Assembly (NCBI GenBank): GCA_027493445.1
Contig: JAOSKU010000001.1
Coordinates: 1,325,314 to 1,389,313, forward strand
Direction of reading: 5' to 3'
DNA: 64,000 nt
DNA from: Thermoleophilia bacterium
GTDB taxonomy: Bacteria; Actinomycetota; Thermoleophilia; RBG-16-64-13
Shown here: positions 8,289 through 17,654 of the stretch, piece by piece
How the letters are laid out: each line of letters starts with the position of its first letter
Numbering within the stretch: position 1 is the stretch's first letter
Position numbers and translations under genes: made by a program
Notes under the pieces: generated by a model
Databases searched by the model: none
What the model was told of the DNA's origin: nothing
What the model saw: the letters and a program-made list of their open reading frames with translations, nothing else

Positions 8289-11200
8289 ATGGGTGACTAC
8301 ACGAGACGGCAGTTCCTGAAGGGCTCGGCGACGATTGGCGGCGGGGCCCTGCTGGGCTCCCATGCCCTCCTGGCCGGCTCCAAGCCGTTCACGGGCGAAG
8401 CCCAGGCGACCCCGGCCGATGCACCGCTGGGTGGGCCGGAGACCACCATCTACAGCGCCTGCCTCCAGTGCAACACCGGCTGCGCCATCAAGGTGAAGCT
8501 GGCGGATGGTGTGGCGGTCAAGATCGATGGCAACCCGTACAGCCCGATGGCCAGGTGGCCACACCTTCCCTACAAGGAAGCCGTGACGGAAGCCGCGGCC
8601 ATCGATGGCTGGCTGTGCCCCAAAGGACAGGCAGGCCTGCAGAGTACGTACGATCCCTATCGGATCCGCCGGGTCCTGAAGCGAGCCGGCAAGCGCGGCG
8701 AAGGCAAGTGGATCGCCATACCCTTCAATCAGGCCGTGAACGAGATCATCGAGGGCTCCTCGTTCGCCGACGGCACCCGCCATCCTGGTCTGAAAGCCAT
8801 TTGGTCCCTGCGGAACCCCAATGTGGCGAAGCAGATGGCCTCAGCCGTGACGAAGATCCTAGACGAAAAGGACCCCGGCAAGAAGGAGGGGCTGGTCACG
8901 GACTTCAAGGCCACCTTCGCGGCACACCTGAACACCCTGATCGACCCGGACCACCCCGATCTGGGCCCCAAGAACAACCAGTTCGTGTTCGCCTGGGGCC
9001 GCCTCAAAGACGGCCGAGGGGAGATGATCAAGCGCTTCACGGGCGACGCCATGGGTTCAGTCAACGCTCACGGCCACACCACCGTGTGCCAGGGATCGCT
9101 GTATTTCACCGGCAAGGCTATGAGCGAGCAGTTCGCCGAGGGCAAGTGGAGCGGCGGCGACAAGTTCTACTGGCAGGCCGACGTCGCCAACACCGAGTTC
9201 TTGATCTTGGTAGGCGTGAACCTTTTCGAAGCCAACTACGGCCCCCCGTATCGCGCCCAGAAAGTGATCGAAGGCGTGGAGAACGGGCGCCTCAAGTATG
9301 TTGCGATCGACCCGCGACTCGGCAAGACCGGTTCGAAGGCCTGGAAATGGCTGCCCAACAAGCCGGGAACCGAAGCCGGGATCGCCTTCGCTCTCATCCA
9401 GCTGGTGCTTCAGAGCGGCAGGCACAACGCCGGCTACCTGGAGAACGCGAACCGCGCAGCCGCCGACGCGGACGGTGAACCAAACTACTGCAACGCCTCC
9501 TGGCTGGTGAAGATCGACTCCAAGGGACAGCCCGGAAAGCTGCTGCGAGGTTCCGATCTCGGGCTCGCACCGGAAGCCCGGCCCAAGGCCGACGGCTCCG
9601 GCACGTGGAAGTTCGACCCCTTCGTGGTCCTGCGTGACGGCCGTCCCGTCACCTTCGACCCGAACGACAAGAGCGCCCCCGTCGAAGGCGATCTCTTCGT
9701 GAACACCTCCCTGGACGGCACCGACGCTTCCGGATCCCCAGCTTCGCTCCCGGTCAAGAGCGTCCTAGAGCTCTTGAGGGAGGCGGCCAACGAGCGAACA
9801 GTAGCGCAGTGGGCGGAGCTCTGCGGGGTGGAGGCGGCTGACCTGGAGGAGATCGCCGGCGAGTTCACCAAGCACGGGCGCAAGGCCGCCGCTGACGTCC
9901 ACCGCGGCGCGAGCCAGCACACCAACGGCTACTACAACGTCCTAGCCTGGTACAGCTTGAACCTGCTGATCGGCAACTACGACTATGCCGGCGGCATGGC
10001 CACGGCAAAGGCCTACGATCAGAACGGAGCGAAGGCCGGCCAGCCCTACCCGATCGCACGCATGATCCAAGGCGGGATGAAGAAGTTCGGAACGGACATC
10101 ATCCGGACTCAGGTCAAGTACGACAGCAGCACCCTGGCGGCGGGTTACCCTACCAAGCGCCCCTGGTTCCCCCTCGCCACCGACATCTACCAAGAGATCA
10201 TCCCCTCCATCGGGGATGCCTACCCCTACCCGGCTCGGGCCTTGTTCCTCTACATGGGATCCCCGGTGTACGCTCTGCCGGCCGGTCACACCAACATCGA
10301 GATCCTGCGCGACAGCCGGAAGCTGCCGTTGTTTGTGACTTTCGACATCACTGTGGGCGAGACGTCCATGTACGCCGACTACGTCATCCCCGACACCAGT
10401 TTCCTCGAGCGCTGGGAGTTCCACAAGTCGCACCCCTCGGTAATCGCAAAGAACGCCCCCATCAGGCAGCCGGCCATCGCGCCTCTGACGGAGACCGTGA
10501 CCGTCTTCGGGATCAAGCAGCCGCTGGGCCTCGAGAGTTTCCTCCTGGCCATCGCGGAGAAGATGGGTCTGCCCGGATTCGGCCCGGATGGCTTCGGCAA
10601 GGGCAATCCGTACCGGCGAGGCGAGGACCTCTACCTCAAGCAAGTGGCGAACATCGCAGCGGGCGAAAAGCCCGACCTGGCCGATGCGGTTCCTGAGGCC
10701 GACGACTCGGAGGTGGCGCTCTTCCGGCAGGCGCGCGCGCACCTCCCGAAGACGGCGTTCGACGAAGCAGCCTGGAAAGCGGCCATAGGCTCCAACGAAG
10801 GCCTGTGGCGCCGGGTGGTCTACGTACTCAACCGGGGCGGTCGATTCCAGGACTACACCAAGCTCCTCGACGGTGAGAAGCTCGCGAACAAGTACGGCAA
10901 GTACATCAACATGTACTGCGAGAAGACCTACGACAGCAAGAACACCATCACCGGCCACCGTTTCGCCGGGCTTGCCGGTTTCTTCGAGCCCGGGCAGGAC
11001 TCCCTGGGCAACAACGTGGCGGTGGCTGACGAGGCCGAGGGTTTCGACCTCACTTTGATCACCTACAAAACCATAACCCAGACCAAGAGCCGCACCAGTG
11101 GCAACTACTGGCTCCGTGCCGTCGAGCCCACCAACTACATCCTCCTGAGCGCCACCGACGCGGGTCGCCTGAGCCTGCACGAAGGCGAGCAGGTACGCAT

Positions 11201-11519
11201 CGTCTCCAAGACCAATCCCGATGGCCTCTGGCGACTGGGCGGCGAGCAAACAGTGCCCATGCAGGGATCCGTGTCGATCCTGCAGGGTTTGCGCCCCGGT
11301 GTCGTCGGCTTCAGCCTTGGCTACGGCCACTGGGCCTACGGCGGTAACGACATCACCGTCGACGGCCAGTTGATCAAGGCCGATGCCCGCCGGTTGAGCG
11401 GATTCCACGCCAACGCGGCCATGCGCACCGACACGCACATGCCCAACACGTGTTTGAGCGACCTTGCCGGCGGTTCAGCGGTCTTCTACGACACCCGGGT
11501 CAAGCTCGTGAAGATCTGA
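8289..11519 (+). CDS. ttrA: molybdopterin oxidoreductase, tetrathionate reductase TtrA-like
   Basis: 1076-residue catalytic subunit of the DMSO-reductase superfamily. A Tat signal ([10 protein letters not shown], residues 5-14) shows export. Cys 58, 61, 65 and 110 bind the FS0 [4Fe-4S] cluster, with the TtrA-like context [11 protein letters not shown] and [10 protein letters not shown]. Cys267 in [11 protein letters not shown] is the probable Mo (or W) ligand. The pterin-binding C-terminal domain begins near residue 930. Length and motifs fit TtrA better than ArrA (about 850 residues), but selenate- or other oxyanion-reducing relatives share this clade, so the substrate is open. It starts 12 bases after the SLH-fused TtrB. 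No NrfD-type TtrC follows. Confidence 0.85.
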   Translation: MGDYTRRQFLKGSATIGGGALLGSHALLAGSKPFTGEAQATPADAPLGGPETTIYSACLQCNTGCAIKVKLADGVAVKIDGNPYSPMARWPHLPYKEAVTEAAAIDGWLCPKGQAGLQSTYDPYRIRRVLKRAGKRGEGKWIAIPFNQAVNEIIEGSSFADGTRHPGLKAIWSLRNPNVAKQMASAVTKILDEKDPGKKEGLVTDFKATFAAHLNTLIDPDHPDLGPKNNQFVFAWGRLKDGRGEMIKRFTGDAMGSVNAHGHTTVCQGSLYFTGKAMSEQFAEGKWSGGDKFYWQADVANTEFLILVGVNLFEANYGPPYRAQKVIEGVENGRLKYVAIDPRLGKTGSKAWKWLPNKPGTEAGIAFALIQLVLQSGRHNAGYLENANRAAADADGEPNYCNASWLVKIDSKGQPGKLLRGSDLGLAPEARPKADGSGTWKFDPFVVLRDGRPVTFDPNDKSAPVEGDLFVNTSLDGTDASGSPASLPVKSVLELLREAANERTVAQWAELCGVEAADLEEIAGEFTKHGRKAAADVHRGASQHTNGYYNVLAWYSLNLLIGNYDYAGGMATAKAYDQNGAKAGQPYPIARMIQGGMKKFGTDIIRTQVKYDSSTLAAGYPTKRPWFPLATDIYQEIIPSIGDAYPYPARALFLYMGSPVYALPAGHTNIEILRDSRKLPLFVTFDITVGETSMYADYVIPDTSFLERWEFHKSHPSVIAKNAPIRQPAIAPLTETVTVFGIKQPLGLESFLLAIAEKMGLPGFGPDGFGKGNPYRRGEDLYLKQVANIAAGEKPDLADAVPEADDSEVALFRQARAHLPKTAFDEAAWKAAIGSNEGLWRRVVYVLNRGGRFQDYTKLLDGEKLANKYGKYINMYCEKTYDSKNTITGHRFAGLAGFFEPGQDSLGNNVAVADEAEGFDLTLITYKTITQTKSRTSGNYWLRAVEPTNYILLSATDAGRLSLHEGEQVRIVSKTNPDGLWRLGGEQTVPMQGSVSILQGLRPGVVGFSLGYGHWAYGGNDITVDGQLIKADARRLSGFHANAAMRTDTHMPNTCLSDLAGGSAVFYDTRVKLVKI

Positions 11520-11553
11520 GCCGGCGGACTTCGCTGGAGGCGGACCCCATCGA

Positions 11554-11595
11554 ACTCGGGGCGCCCGGCGCGTGCACACGCCGGGCGCCCCGAGT
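11554..11595. terminator. bidirectional hairpin between ttrA and polyferredoxin
   Basis: A perfect 17-bp inverted repeat (arms 11554-11570 and 11579-11595, 8-base loop) lies between two convergent genes. There is no U-tract on either side, so it may act as an RNA-stabilising hairpin or a GC-only terminator. Confidence 0.75.
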
Positions 11596-11626
11596 CCCAC
11601 CTCTGCCAAAGCGCCCGCAGCCGCTC

Positions 11627-12757
11627 CTACCTGCTGGGTAGGGAGCCGATGAGCTCGGCGCTGCGGGCACAGGAAAGACACGAGGATAGGCCGGGCTCCG
11701 CTGGAGCTCCGCAGCCACACCGCCGGTGCATCACGCCCATGATTCGCAGGGTGGCATCGACGTAGTGCATGGGCAGGCTTTCGGCCACCGCCAGAGCGCC
11801 TCGCGGGCAGCGTTGCACGCAGACGTCGCAGCCGACGCAGCGCCCTGCCTCGAACATCAAGCCCTCGTCGCCCAGAACCAGCGCTCCCTTGGGGCAGCTG
11901 CGCATGCAGAGCCCGCATCCGTCGCAGACCGCGTCCGCAGCCGCCTCGATCGAACCCAGGCCGATCGCCCGCGCCTCATCCCCGCTGAGCACCGCCGAGC
12001 GATCCAGGCGGTCGAGAAACGAGCGGCGCGACCAGTCGCGTTGAGGGAGATCGTCGCTCTGCGCGAGGATTCCTCGGGCCAGCCCGACCGGTAGGCGAGC
12101 GAGCAACATCCCCGACAGCACCACTCCTGCGGCGGCGAAGAGCCCCTTCCGGGTGACGGTGGAGCCCCCCCAATTGCGGACGTCTTCCCCAGCGAGCGTG
12201 CCCGAGGTACCGCGACGCAGCGTCAGATCAGGGACCGACGCGCAGAGCGCCTCGAGCCTCCGCCATGCGACACCCTCGTTCGCTCCGTTGGGACACGCTT
12301 CGCAGCACCCGGTCCGCAACTCCAGCGGCTCGCCGGGCAAGGCGAAGGTGGCCAGGTATCCAGGAGGAGTCCCCAAGAGACAGGGAACGGTCACCGCGTG
12401 CCCTTCCAGCTTATGCTCGCCGCCGTTCAGCGCCGCGGCCGCACGCTGGCACACAAGCAGATGCCTCGCGGGTCCGATCGGCTCGCCGGTCGATCCCGGA
12501 GACCCGCTCCGATTGCGCAGAGGTGCCGGCAAGGGCACGATCAAGTTCTCCACCGGACACGCCGACACGCACCGGCCGCACCGGCCGCACGTGTCTCGAT
12601 CGATCTCAGGTGTCGACCCTTCCGCGGGAAACTCGAGGGCGCCCCGCGGGCACGCCTGCCGGCATCGATCGCATGACCGGGGGCCACAACGGTACCGGAG
12701 GCAGTCGTGATCTGAGAGCAGCCGGGGAGGTTCCCCCTGTAGGGTCGGGCTCAGCAT
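11627..12757 (-). CDS. polyferredoxin with four 4Fe-4S motifs and one membrane segment
   Basis: 376 residues. The N-terminal pair of clusters uses SCDRCRQACP and CGRCGRCVSACP. A middle region carries scattered Cys (VCQRAA, VPCLLG, GCCEACPNG). Then comes one hydrophobic helix (residues about 205-230), and a C-terminal pair CDGCGLCMRSCP and CVGCDVCVQRCP. A final CGCG...CLSC motif looks like a small zinc or iron knuckle. This is an electron-transfer protein that could shuttle electrons across or along the membrane. It is convergent with ttrA, so co-regulation is not shown by the sequence, but position makes it a candidate electron partner of the TtrC-less reductase. No closer family name is secure. 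Confidence 0.75.
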   Translation of the reverse strand: MLSPTLQGEPPRLLSDHDCLRYRCGPRSCDRCRQACPRGALEFPAEGSTPEIDRDTCGRCGRCVSACPVENLIVPLPAPLRNRSGSPGSTGEPIGPARHLLVCQRAAAALNGGEHKLEGHAVTVPCLLGTPPGYLATFALPGEPLELRTGCCEACPNGANEGVAWRRLEALCASVPDLTLRRGTSGTLAGEDVRNWGGSTVTRKGLFAAAGVVLSGMLLARLPVGLARGILAQSDDLPQRDWSRRSFLDRLDRSAVLSGDEARAIGLGSIEAAADAVCDGCGLCMRSCPKGALVLGDEGLMFEAGRCVGCDVCVQRCPRGALAVAESLPMHYVDATLRIMGVMHRRCGCGAPAEPGLSSCLSCARSAELIGSLPSR

Positions 12758-12960
12758 CGCATCACTCGGTCTCTCTCCCAGTGTGCCAACGACTTCGTGT
12801 CACGCGCAGCCTACAGTGGACCATCCCCGGCGTCAGCAGGAGAAAACCCGGATCTGGGAGGCCTTATGCCGGGAAAACCCCTCATCCTCGCGGGACGAGC
12901 CGTCGATCTCATACCCGCCCGCGCAACGCTCGCCCTGCAGCCGCCGGGATATACGGCCTC

Positions 12961-13347
12961 TCAGCGGACGAGCTTGCGCACCCCGCGCAGCAGGAACAGC
13001 GCCCCGAAGCCGCCGGCCAGGACCAGCGCCAGCAGAGCCATGGGGTCGCGGATCGGATGAAAAGCCGACCCGCCGTCCCTGATCTCGATATAGCCGACGG
13101 GCGAGACGGCGACGCCGCCGCCGCCGCCCGAGCCCTCTCCCGACTCGGCGCTGCCGCCGCTGCCACCGCCCAGGCCCCACCGGGCCTTGGCCACGGTAAT
13201 GACGGTCACCCCGGCCTTGTCCACCGGGTCGCCGTAGATGACCGCGCTGCGCGCGGCCCCGCCCAGCCTGTCGGCCAGTCTTTCCAGGAACGAGTCGACC
13301 TTGATTCCCTCGGCTCCGGAGACGCTCTCCTCATAGGTCACGCTCAT
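12961..13347 (-). CDS. GerW/YtfJ-family protein
   Basis: 128 residues. The order is a short N-terminal helix (FLERLADRLGG), ARSAVIYGDPV, a beta segment VTVITVAKARWG, a Gly/Ser-rich loop, then VGYIEIRDG and a C-terminal membrane helix. This is the layout of the YtfJ (GerW) family, first known as a spore-germination protein but widespread in non-sporulating Actinomycetota as well. No other sporulation gene lies in the window, so sporulation cannot be inferred. The C-terminal helix suggests membrane attachment. It is divergent from the ArsR gene. Confidence 0.82.
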   Translation of the reverse strand: MSVTYEESVSGAEGIKVDSFLERLADRLGGAARSAVIYGDPVDKAGVTVITVAKARWGLGGGSGGSAESGEGSGGGGGVAVSPVGYIEIRDGGSAFHPIRDPMALLALVLAGGFGALFLLRGVRKLVR

Positions 13348-13531
13348 GACTAGAAACCTCCTCGAGTTGACTGCCGGGCGCCATGCTCCTCGGCGGCGGA
13401 CCGTCTCCTCATCGGTCCGGCTCGCAAGTCGGAACGGCGCCGTGCACCGTCAGGTATGCCCGTTCCGGCGGCCGAGGAACCACGCGAGGTGCGTCGCGGC
13501 GCTCGGGAGGACTTCGATAAACGGCCAAATC

Positions 13532-13561
13532 TTGATAGAGTATGCATAGAGTTGGTATTCA
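13532..13561 (+). promoter_or_regulatory. possible promoter/operator for the ArsR gene
   Basis: TTGATA and TATTCA boxes are separated by 18 bases, with an 8-bp palindrome TATGCATA (13541-13548) inside the spacer. That is a reasonable place for an autoregulating ArsR repressor to bind. This is inference from position only. Confidence 0.35.
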
Positions 13562-13625
13562 CGATGCAAACACAGGGACGTCCGACACAGCGCAGGCGGA
13601 CCGGGCAGAGAAGCAAGGAGGAACA

Positions 13626-14045
13626 ATGGGCATTCAGGTCCAAGAGGCGCAGGATCTCGACGAGTCGACTCAGGCGGCGGAAGAGACGACGCTTGCGAGC
13701 CTTCCAACCACGCCCCAGAGCGATCCGGCCGTCGTTCAGGGCTTGAAGGCGCTGGCCCACCCGATCCGGCTGGGCATCGTCCAGCTGCTGGCCGACAAGC
13801 AGGCCTACGGCTTCGACGATGAGACGTGCTGCGGCGCTCAGGAGATCTGCGTCTGCAAGATCACCGACCTTTTCGACGTCTCCATGCCCACCATCAGCCA
13901 CCATCTGAAGCTGTTGCGCGAAGCGGGACTTGTCGAGGCCCGCAGGGACAAGGTCTGGATCTACTACTCTCTCAGGCGTGACGCTCTGAGCCAGATCGGC
14001 GACCTGCTCAGCGAGATAGCGGGGCGTGGGACGCAGGCGCGCTAG
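13626..14045 (+). CDS. ArsR-family metal/metalloid-responsive repressor
   Basis: 139 residues from an ATG with a strong AAGGAGG site; the longer frame upstream is rejected. It contains the ArsR core LKALAHPIRLGIVQLL, then winged-helix recognition MPTISHHLKLLREAGLV and VWIYYSL. Cys68, Cys69, Cys75 and Cys77 (TCC...CVC) match the position of the ELCVC inducer site of arsenite-type ArsR proteins, so arsenic, antimony or a thiophilic metal could be the inducer. No arsenic resistance gene adjoins it; the target is unknown. A dispersed repeat begins directly after the stop. Confidence 0.88.
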   Translation: MGIQVQEAQDLDESTQAAEETTLASLPTTPQSDPAVVQGLKALAHPIRLGIVQLLADKQAYGFDDETCCGAQEICVCKITDLFDVSMPTISHHLKLLREAGLVEARRDKVWIYYSLRRDALSQIGDLLSEIAGRGTQAR

Positions 14046-14047
14046 CA

Positions 14048-14145
14048 GGCCGTTGAAGAATGACGCTTCGCCGCAGGGGTGTGCTGGGCACGCGCAAGGC
14101 AAGGACGCAGGGAGCGCTCGTAGCGGCTCCGCCGGCGCGGTCCCC
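14048..14145 (+). repeat. 161-bp element family, truncated copy A
   Basis: Left part of the dispersed element described at 35653-35813: it begins CAGGCCGTTGA like the copy at 21256, and keeps the GACGCTTCGCCG and GACGCAGGGAGCG blocks. It diverges after about 95 bases, so the right terminal repeat is missing. Confidence 0.7.
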
Positions 14146-14161
14146 CATAACCCTCCCAGAC

Positions 14162-14470
14162 CTACGCCAGCAAGTCCTTCTTCCGCGACAGGAACTCCTC
14201 GCGATCGATCTCGCCCCGAGCGTAGCGCTCCTCGAGCACGCGCAAGGCTTCTGGACGAGCCGGTGCCTGCTCACCGAAACGCGGCGCGGTCCCGGGGCCC
14301 GGACGAGGAGGAGCCGGTTCCTGATAAGTCTGGACCCGCCTGTTCTGGGAAGTAAGCGCCCTTACCGCGAGCACGACCAGGATGACGACCACCACCCAGA
14401 AGACCGTCACGAAGAGCATCCAGAAGATGCTCATGTAGCCGAAGCCGGTCCAATCACCCCAACCCGTCAT
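14162..14470 (-). CDS. small SHOCT-domain membrane protein
   Basis: 102 residues. One strongly hydrophobic helix at about 12-38 is followed by a Pro-rich linker and a C-terminal SHOCT domain (ALRVLEERYARGEIDREEF). SHOCT domains are short alpha-helical modules found at protein ends and are thought to mediate oligomerisation. Function is unknown. It sits between ArsR and panE and shows no operon link to either. Confidence 0.85.
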   Translation of the reverse strand: MTGWGDWTGFGYMSIFWMLFVTVFWVVVVILVVLAVRALTSQNRRVQTYQEPAPPRPGPGTAPRFGEQAPARPEALRVLEERYARGEIDREEFLSRKKDLLA

Positions 14471-14525
14471 GGCAGCCGGTTCCTTTCTCGCCCCCGCGCA
14501 CGTAGCAGCGCCTTTTCTCTTTCAA

Positions 14526-15527
14526 TCATACCCCGCTTTGACCGCCTCCTGCGACTCGTAGCTGCGGTCGCGATGCTTCCCCCGCAGCCTGGCGGTCGCG
14601 AAGCACCTTCTGCTCGCGGATCTGTACGAGCAGGCCTATCACCCAGTTGAGTGGTGTATCGACCCCGTAGTGCTCCCCCCTCTCGACCACGGCCAGGTTG
14701 AGGGTATCGATCTCGGTACGGCGGCCGTTCTCCATATCTTGGAGCATCGAGACCTTGTTGTCCCCCACCCAGTCCAGCGTGGCGATCACCCAATCGTCGG
14801 CCGTCTCGAGCTCGGCGAAGGTGAATCCCTGGGCCCGGGCCACCGCCGCCGTCTCCTGCGCGAGGGCCCGCACCAGGCGCTCGGCCGGCTCGATTTCTTG
14901 GATCTCCCGCCCGGTCAGTCCGGTGAGGGCGGCCACCGCGTTCACCGACACGTTGGCCAGCAGCTTCCGCCAGATGGGCTCGCGGATGTCTCCGTGGGCC
15001 AGGTGAGTCTCGAGACCGGCGGCGGCGAAGGTGGCGGCAACGTGCTCCAACCCTGAGTCCTCGCTGCCGTCGTAACGGCCGAGGGTTATGCCGGCCGCGC
15101 TTGGGCTGAAGCGGATTGTCGTGGGTCCCAAGGGCATGGCACTGTATCCGGTAACCCCGCCCACTACCTTCGCGTCGGGCAACACCGCCGAGATGCGCTG
15201 CAGGTTCTTCAGCCCGTTTTGCAGCGACAGAACGTAGGTGTCGGACCCCACCAATGGCCGGGCCAGCTCGGCGGCTGCGGACGTGTGGTAGCCCTTGACC
15301 GATATCTGGACCAGATCGACCACGCCAACCTCGTCCGGCCGGGTGGTGGCTTTGATGGGGCGGTGACGCCGGCTACCGTCGGGCATGACAAGAGTGAGTC
15401 CCTCCCGGCGCAGTGCGTCGATCTTGGCTTGATCAACGTCTACGAGGGTGACGTCGGATCCGGCTTCGGCGAGCAGGAAGCCAAATGACCCCCCGAGGGC
15501 GCCGGCCCCCATGATGGCGATCTTCAT
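14526..15527 (-). CDS. panE: ketopantoate reductase family protein
   Basis: 333 residues, ApbA/PanE fold: N-terminal NADPH site GAGALGGSFG, then SVKGYHT with the probable catalytic Lys, and a C-terminal helical domain starting IWRKLLANVSVNAVAALTG. PanE reduces 2-dehydropantoate to pantoate in pantothenate/CoA synthesis. No panB or panC is nearby, and many paralogues act on other 2-keto acids, so the exact substrate is inferred. It has a leader of about 210 bases with its own promoter. Confidence 0.85.
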   Translation of the reverse strand: MKIAIMGAGALGGSFGFLLAEAGSDVTLVDVDQAKIDALRREGLTLVMPDGSRRHRPIKATTRPDEVGVVDLVQISVKGYHTSAAAELARPLVGSDTYVLSLQNGLKNLQRISAVLPDAKVVGGVTGYSAMPLGPTTIRFSPSAAGITLGRYDGSEDSGLEHVAATFAAAGLETHLAHGDIREPIWRKLLANVSVNAVAALTGLTGREIQEIEPAERLVRALAQETAAVARAQGFTFAELETADDWVIATLDWVGDNKVSMLQDMENGRRTEIDTLNLAVVERGEHYGVDTPLNWVIGLLVQIREQKVLRDRQAAGEASRPQLRVAGGGQSGV

Positions 15528-15869
15528 CGCGCGCGATTCCCCCTTGGCGCCTCCCAGTCGGCTGGTCGGCTGCCGTCAGTGTGATGGCGATGCCTGGGCA
15601 CGCACCCCGTGCCCCTCACCTCCCGCGTCGATGTCGCCTCCCGTCCGACGAGAGCTTCGCGCGGCCACGGTGTCGTCACCGTCACACACGCACTCGGAGC
15701 CCTCCGCTCCGGACACCACCACCCGTGCGGTGGCGGATCTTTCCCTTATCCCACCAGGAACCGTTGCTGTCAACCACCGGGGACCTCGTAGGCGAGTGGA
15801 GACCTGGGTATTACGCTCGCTTCGGCTGCGGCCGCATTGGGAGCGCGATGCGGCCTGCTCGGGCCTTTG
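15528..15869 (-). promoter_or_regulatory. panE promoter and long leader
   Basis: No gene here. On the minus strand a perfect TTGACA (15768-15773) is followed after 17 bases by GATAAG (15745-15750), a credible housekeeping promoter. It implies a 5' leader of about 210 bases before panE. I see only minor GC hairpins and no recognised riboswitch core. Confidence 0.5.
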
Positions 15870-17006
15870 TCAGCGCAGGGCCTGCTCCATGTCTTCCACC
15901 AGGTCGTCTGGGTGCTCGATCCCCACCGACACCCGCATGGTGCCCGGGGAGATGCCGGCCGCCCGCCGGGCCTCCTCACCCATGCCGGCGTGGCTCATGG
16001 TCCACGGCTGCTCGATCAGAGACTCGACTCCACCCAGCGACTCCGCCAGCGAGAAGTAGCGCAGGCGCCCGAAGAAGGTGTCGGGATCGAGGGCCTCGAT
16101 ATCCAGGTCGAAGCTCAGCATGCCGCCGAAACCCGACTGTTGGCGCTGAGCCAGCTCGTGCCCCGGGTGGTGCGGCAGGCCCGGGTAATAGACTCGCCGG
16201 ACCCGGGGGTGCCCGTCCAGGAAGGCGGCCAGGGCCAAGGCTCCCCGCTGGTGGGCTTCCATGCGCGGCCCCAGGGTCTTCACCCCCCGCAGTACAAGCC
16301 AAGCGTCGAACGGGGAATTGGCCAGGCCCATGGCGTTGACGATGAAGCCCAGCCGGTCGACCAGGTCGGCGCGCGTGGCCATGACCACGCCACCGACCAC
16401 GTCGCTATGCCCGTTCAGATACTTGGTGGTGGAATGCAGCACCACATCGACCCCCAGGTCGAGAGGGCGTTGAAAGTAGGGGCTGAGAAAGGTGTTGTCG
16501 GCCACGGTGAGCACGTCGTGCTCGCGGGCAATCGCCACCATGGCCGCGATGTCGACGATGTTCAGCAGGGGATTGGAAGGGGTCTCGATCCACAGCATGC
16601 GCGTCTCGGGCCGGAGGGCGCTCCGCACCGCCGATTCGTCACACATGTCCACGAACGAGAAGCTCACCCCAAACCGCGGAAAAAGCGTCTCGAAGAGCCG
16701 GTAGGTGCCTCCGTAGATGTCGTGGCCGGCCACCACGTGGTCGCCCTGACGCAGCAGGAAAAGCACGGCGACGATAGCCGCCATGCCCGTGCAGGTACAG
16801 CGGGCGAAGCCTGCGCCCTCGAGCGCGGCCAGGTTCTCCTCAAGGGCCGTCCGCGTGGGGTTGCCGCTGCGGGTATAGTCGTAGCCCTTGTTCTCCCCCA
16901 CCCTGTCGAAGCAGAAGGTGGAGCTGGGGTAGATGGGGGTGATCACGGAGTTGTAGGCCGTGTCTTTGGCCACCCCAACGTGGACTGCTGCCGTCTCTCG
17001 TCTCAT
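15870..17006 (-). CDS. Cys/Met-metabolism PLP enzyme (cystathionine gamma-synthase/lyase type)
   Basis: 378 residues from the ATG at 17006, preceded by GAGGG; the 90-residue upstream extension is not protein-like. It carries the substrate and PLP loop YDYTRSGNPTR, the GMAAI region, IETPSNPLLNIVD, and the PLP-lysine in HSTTKYLNGHSDV. It ends with the SLGGVESLIEQP and GTMRVSVGIEH blocks of the MetB/MetC/MGL family. The reaction (gamma-synthase, beta- or gamma-lyase) cannot be told apart from sequence alone. It probably takes part in transsulfuration or methionine synthesis. Divergent from the ydcZ-like gene. Confidence 0.9.
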   Translation of the reverse strand: MRRETAAVHVGVAKDTAYNSVITPIYPSSTFCFDRVGENKGYDYTRSGNPTRTALEENLAALEGAGFARCTCTGMAAIVAVLFLLRQGDHVVAGHDIYGGTYRLFETLFPRFGVSFSFVDMCDESAVRSALRPETRMLWIETPSNPLLNIVDIAAMVAIAREHDVLTVADNTFLSPYFQRPLDLGVDVVLHSTTKYLNGHSDVVGGVVMATRADLVDRLGFIVNAMGLANSPFDAWLVLRGVKTLGPRMEAHQRGALALAAFLDGHPRVRRVYYPGLPHHPGHELAQRQQSGFGGMLSFDLDIEALDPDTFFGRLRYFSLAESLGGVESLIEQPWTMSHAGMGEEARRAAGISPGTMRVSVGIEHPDDLVEDMEQALR

Positions 17007-17120
17007 GGTGCCCTCGATCGTTCGCTTGGCGCGCTCTCGGGATGGGGGGACCTGCCGGTGATGCGCCCCGTCGTCCCGAGTCCCAGACGGGGTATCGGCC
17101 GGCCCGCCCGAGGTCGTTGC

Positions 17121-17126
17121 ATTATA
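17121..17126 (-). promoter_or_regulatory. -10 box for the Cys/Met enzyme gene
   Basis: Perfect TATAAT on the minus strand inside an AT-rich patch (about 17118-17160) that also contains TTGCAT and ATTGCA half-sites in the divergent spacer. The -35 is weak (CTTTAA at 17 bases). Confidence 0.45.
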
Positions 17127-17216
17127 GATAAATCCGACAGCAATTAAAGAGTATTGCACAAGCCCGCGAAGATGGTATCGTCCGGCACCAGCAACGTCGA
17201 CGGGGAGGCGAAGGGG

Positions 17217-17654
17217 ATGATACGGTATCTGCTGGGCGGGACCATGTTCCTGGTGGGGGCGACGGCCGCCCTGCAACCCCCGATCAACGCCGCGCTGGCC
17301 AAGCGCACGGGCTCCCTGGAAGCCGCCGCCGTCTCCTTCGTGGTGGGGACGGTGGCTCTGGTCATCATCTCGCTGCTGATGCCGGGCGGTTCCTACGCCG
17401 CCGTACGCGGGGCGCCGACCTGGGAGCTGACCGGCGGCTTGATCGGCGCGCTGTTCGTGGCCAGCACCATCTTCCTCATCCCTCGCCTGGGCGCCACCGG
17501 AATCATCGCGGGAATCATCGCCGGCCAGCTGGCCGGCGCGGTGCTGGTGGATCAGTTCGGTCTGTTCGGCATCCCGCAGGCGTCGGTGAGTTGGCAGAGA
17601 GCACTGGGGCTGCTACTGCTAATCATCGGTGGTCTGCTGGCAGTCCGGCGCTGA
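17217..17654 (+). CDS. DMT-superfamily YdcZ-type membrane protein
   Basis: 145 residues from the ATG at 17217 (GGGGAGG and AAGGGG upstream). Four or five hydrophobic helices, with the YdcZ signature pattern ALQPPINAALAKRTGS near the start and GATGIIAGIIAGQLAGA near the end. YdcZ-like proteins are half-size drug/metabolite transporters that work as dimers; substrates are mostly unknown. The 3' end overlaps the convergent EamA gene by 32 bases. Confidence 0.85.
   Translation: MIRYLLGGTMFLVGATAALQPPINAALAKRTGSLEAAAVSFVVGTVALVIISLLMPGGSYAAVRGAPTWELTGGLIGALFVASTIFLIPRLGATGIIAGIIAGQLAGAVLVDQFGLFGIPQASVSWQRALGLLLLIIGGLLAVRR

Noticed and set aside
9942..11438. 498-codon open frame opposite ttrA
   Set aside because: Low-complexity shadow opposite conserved molybdopterin-domain sequence.
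8289..11519. Assignment as arsenate reductase ArrA
   Set aside because: The protein is about 220 residues longer than ArrA, the cluster spacing differs, and the [14 protein letters not shown] context is TtrA-like; the substrate nevertheless stays open.
15576..15773. 65-codon frame in the panE leader
   Set aside because: It would begin at the -35 box of a good promoter and lacks a ribosome site.
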